From assembly GCA_934647305.1 (NCBI GenBank), contig CAKUFI010000066.1, forward strand, positions 1 through 14,004: DNA of 14,004 nucleotides, read 5' to 3'. Both the position numbers and the translations under genes were made by a program. Below the pieces are notes generated by a model. It searched no databases. It worked only from the letters and a program-made list of their open reading frames with translations, and was not told where the DNA came from. This document shows, piece after piece, positions 13,012-14,004 of the stretch. Origin of the DNA: an uncultured Clostridia bacterium (GTDB taxonomy: Bacteria; Bacillota; Clostridia; Christensenellales; Aristaeellaceae). How positions within the stretch are numbered: the stretch's first letter is position 1; the number at the start of each line of letters is the position of its first letter.

Positions 13012-13836
13012 CTATTTTCCCGCGCGGTAGAAGTAGCACACCCGCGCGAGCTGAAACCGGGGCCAGAAGTATACGCCCAGGCCGAGCATCCACACGGGGC
13101 CCAGTGCGAACGCGGCCGCAGACAGCCATGGATGCGGGGTCAGCAGATGCGCGAGAAACAAAAGCGCCGTCGTGGGCGGGTCGGCCTGAAGGGCAAAGGA
13201 ACCGGTCAGCAGACCTGCGCCCGCCTCGAGTGCCAGCCATAATGCGGCCGCGAGCAGGAAAAAGTGGATATAGCGGAGGAAGAGCAGGGCGGGGGCCAGG
13301 GAGTGCCTGAGCGCGCGGGCGGCCAGAGAGGCCCACTCCTTTGGCGCGATGGACTTATCGCTTCTCAGCGCGCGCAGGAACGCCAGACGGGCAAATGCGC
13401 CGAGCAGGCAGAACACCCACAATGCGGCGCAGGCAATGGCCAGGGCAAGGAGGATGGTCGATACGCTTCCGGCCAGCAGCTGGGCGAGCCAGGATTGCCA
13501 GCGGACGTCGGCGAAGCGGAGCAGGGCGCACAGTCCGGCGAGCGGAGGGAGGTAGAGGAGCGGCAGGATGAGCAGGAGTGTCCAGGCGCGTTTGTTCAGG
13601 CGAATTTCGCGCTCGGGCGGGCTGACGGCGCGAAGCAGGAAGGCGTTCATGCCCAGGCCGATTGCGCCGAACAGGTAACCGAGACCCAGCACGCGCGGCA
13701 GGGCGGGCAGAGCTCGCGAGAGCGCTGCCAATGCGCACCAAACCGTGAGCAGGGCCAGGTAAATCAGGCCGCACTTTGTCATTTCGCGCGTGTGTTTTCG
13801 GGCGCTGCGTCTGGCCAGGCGGCAGGATTGCATCAT
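13012..13836 (-). CDS. Multi-pass integral membrane protein, unknown function
   Basis: A 274-residue protein with a basic, cytoplasmic N-terminus (RLARRSARKHTR) and about six hydrophobic segments near 22-40, 48-70, 84-107, 119-148, 180-210 and 232-258, some long enough to be re-entrant or doubled. The C-terminus ends in a short polar tail (RFQLARVCYFYRAGK). The final Tyr/Arg-rich motif is reminiscent of small Firmicutes membrane-protein families of unknown function (DUF975-like), but I cannot confirm this. The gene starts ATGATG; the first (13836) is 10 bases from GGAG at 13850-13847 and was chosen. It is monocistronic, ending in the hairpin at 12953-12989 and converging on the virion cassette. 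High Leu/Ala content matches a GC-rich host. No catalytic motif is visible. Confidence 0.8.
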   Translation of the reverse strand: MMQSCRLARRSARKHTREMTKCGLIYLALLTVWCALAALSRALPALPRVLGLGYLFGAIGLGMNAFLLRAVSPPEREIRLNKRAWTLLLILPLLYLPPLAGLCALLRFADVRWQSWLAQLLAGSVSTILLALAIACAALWVFCLLGAFARLAFLRALRSDKSIAPKEWASLAARALRHSLAPALLFLRYIHFFLLAAALWLALEAGAGLLTGSFALQADPPTTALLFLAHLLTPHPWLSAAAFALGPVWMLGLGVYFWPRFQLARVCYFYRAGK

Positions 13837-13926
13837 GTGTCGTTCACTCCTTTTTAGAGAGGCTTCTTCTTATTCAGATAGACGTGTGTTGTTCTTCAAT
13901 GGTTCCCGGGGGCCTGTGCACGCATG

Positions 13927-13954
13927 AAAAACGCCTCCCAGAGGATCTGGGAGG
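13927..13954 (-). terminator. Intrinsic terminator for a minus-strand gene beyond the right edge
   Basis: On the minus strand, bases 13954-13946 pair with 13942-13934 (9 bp) around the loop TCC, followed two bases later by five T residues (13931-13927). It should end transcription arriving from the right, outside the window. It insulates the membrane-protein gene at 13012-13836, whose own promoter I could not identify convincingly in 13851-13926. Confidence 0.8.
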
Positions 13955-13955
13955 G

Positions 13956-14004
13956 GCGAGCGGAGCGAGCCTGCGCGGGAGGGGGCTCGGGGGAGGGCGG
14001 AGCC
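13956..14004. repeat. Intergenic repeat element 5, cut by the window edge
   Basis: The core GCGAGCGGAGCGAGC at 13956-13970 is followed by the usual G-rich linker (GCGGGAGGGGGCTCGGGGGAGG). The window ends before the second arm of any hairpin. It lies directly beside the terminator at 13927-13954, again at a transcription-unit boundary. Confidence 0.7.

Noticed and set aside
13851..13926. Promoter for the membrane-protein gene (TTGAAG with GAATAA on the minus strand)
   Set aside because: The -10 match is poor and the spacing is 18 bp; not good enough to report as a feature.
6033..13970. Identical GCGAGCGGAGCGAGC sequences flanking the cassette as possible attL/attR
   Set aside because: The same core also occurs at 36-50, 4024, 8521 and elsewhere, so it is a dispersed repeat; no integrase or tRNA gene is adjacent.

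Overview
The window looks like chromosome from a GC-rich Firmicute, probably a gut-type Clostridia lineage. The phenylalanyl-tRNA synthetase operon pheS-pheT lies on the minus strand behind a T-box leader, which is typical of Firmicutes. Promoters fit the sigma-A consensus and ribosome-binding sites are AGGAGG-like. The species cannot be named from the sequence alone.

Layout, left to right. (1) 1-157: a repeat element and two strong hairpins downstream of pheT. (2) 158-3613: pheT and pheS, minus strand. (3) 3654-3946: the pheST T-box leader, its terminator and a sigma-A promoter. (4) 3962-4215: a GC-rich tandem and hairpin repeat block. (5) 4267-5964: a minus-strand gene for a cytoplasmic alpha/alpha-toroid protein, possibly a carbohydrate-active enzyme, with a consensus promoter (TTGACA, 17 bp, TATAAT). 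(6) 6031-6098: another copy of the repeat. (7) 6187-12942: seven plus-strand genes for the head and short tail of a podovirus-like particle: portal, scaffold, N4-gp56-type major capsid protein, a small protein, a head-tail adaptor, a probable beta-propeller tail protein, and a peptidoglycan-binding coiled-coil protein. (8) 12953-12989: a hairpin terminator between converging genes. (9) 13012-13836: a minus-strand multi-pass membrane protein. (10) 13927-14004: a minus-strand terminator for a gene beyond the window, and a last repeat copy.

The most interesting part is the 6.8-kb virion cassette. All seven genes are intact, tightly packed and in normal virion-assembly order. No terminase, integrase, replication, lysis or tail-fibre gene accompanies them, and chromosomal genes lie on both sides. 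The largest gap in the cassette, before the capsid gene, contains two copies of a structured repeat that shares its 15-base core with the repeats around the host genes. This suggests a long-resident, possibly domesticated capsid locus (a gene-transfer-agent-like particle, a container, or a helper-dependent element) rather than a complete prophage. That reading is an inference.

The second theme is the repeat family. A 15-base core (GCGAGCGRAGCGAGC) occurs seven times (one copy has a mismatch at the last base), usually at transcription-unit boundaries. Three copies are followed by a 15-16 bp GC hairpin, and in one of these both stem arms have changed together so that pairing is kept.
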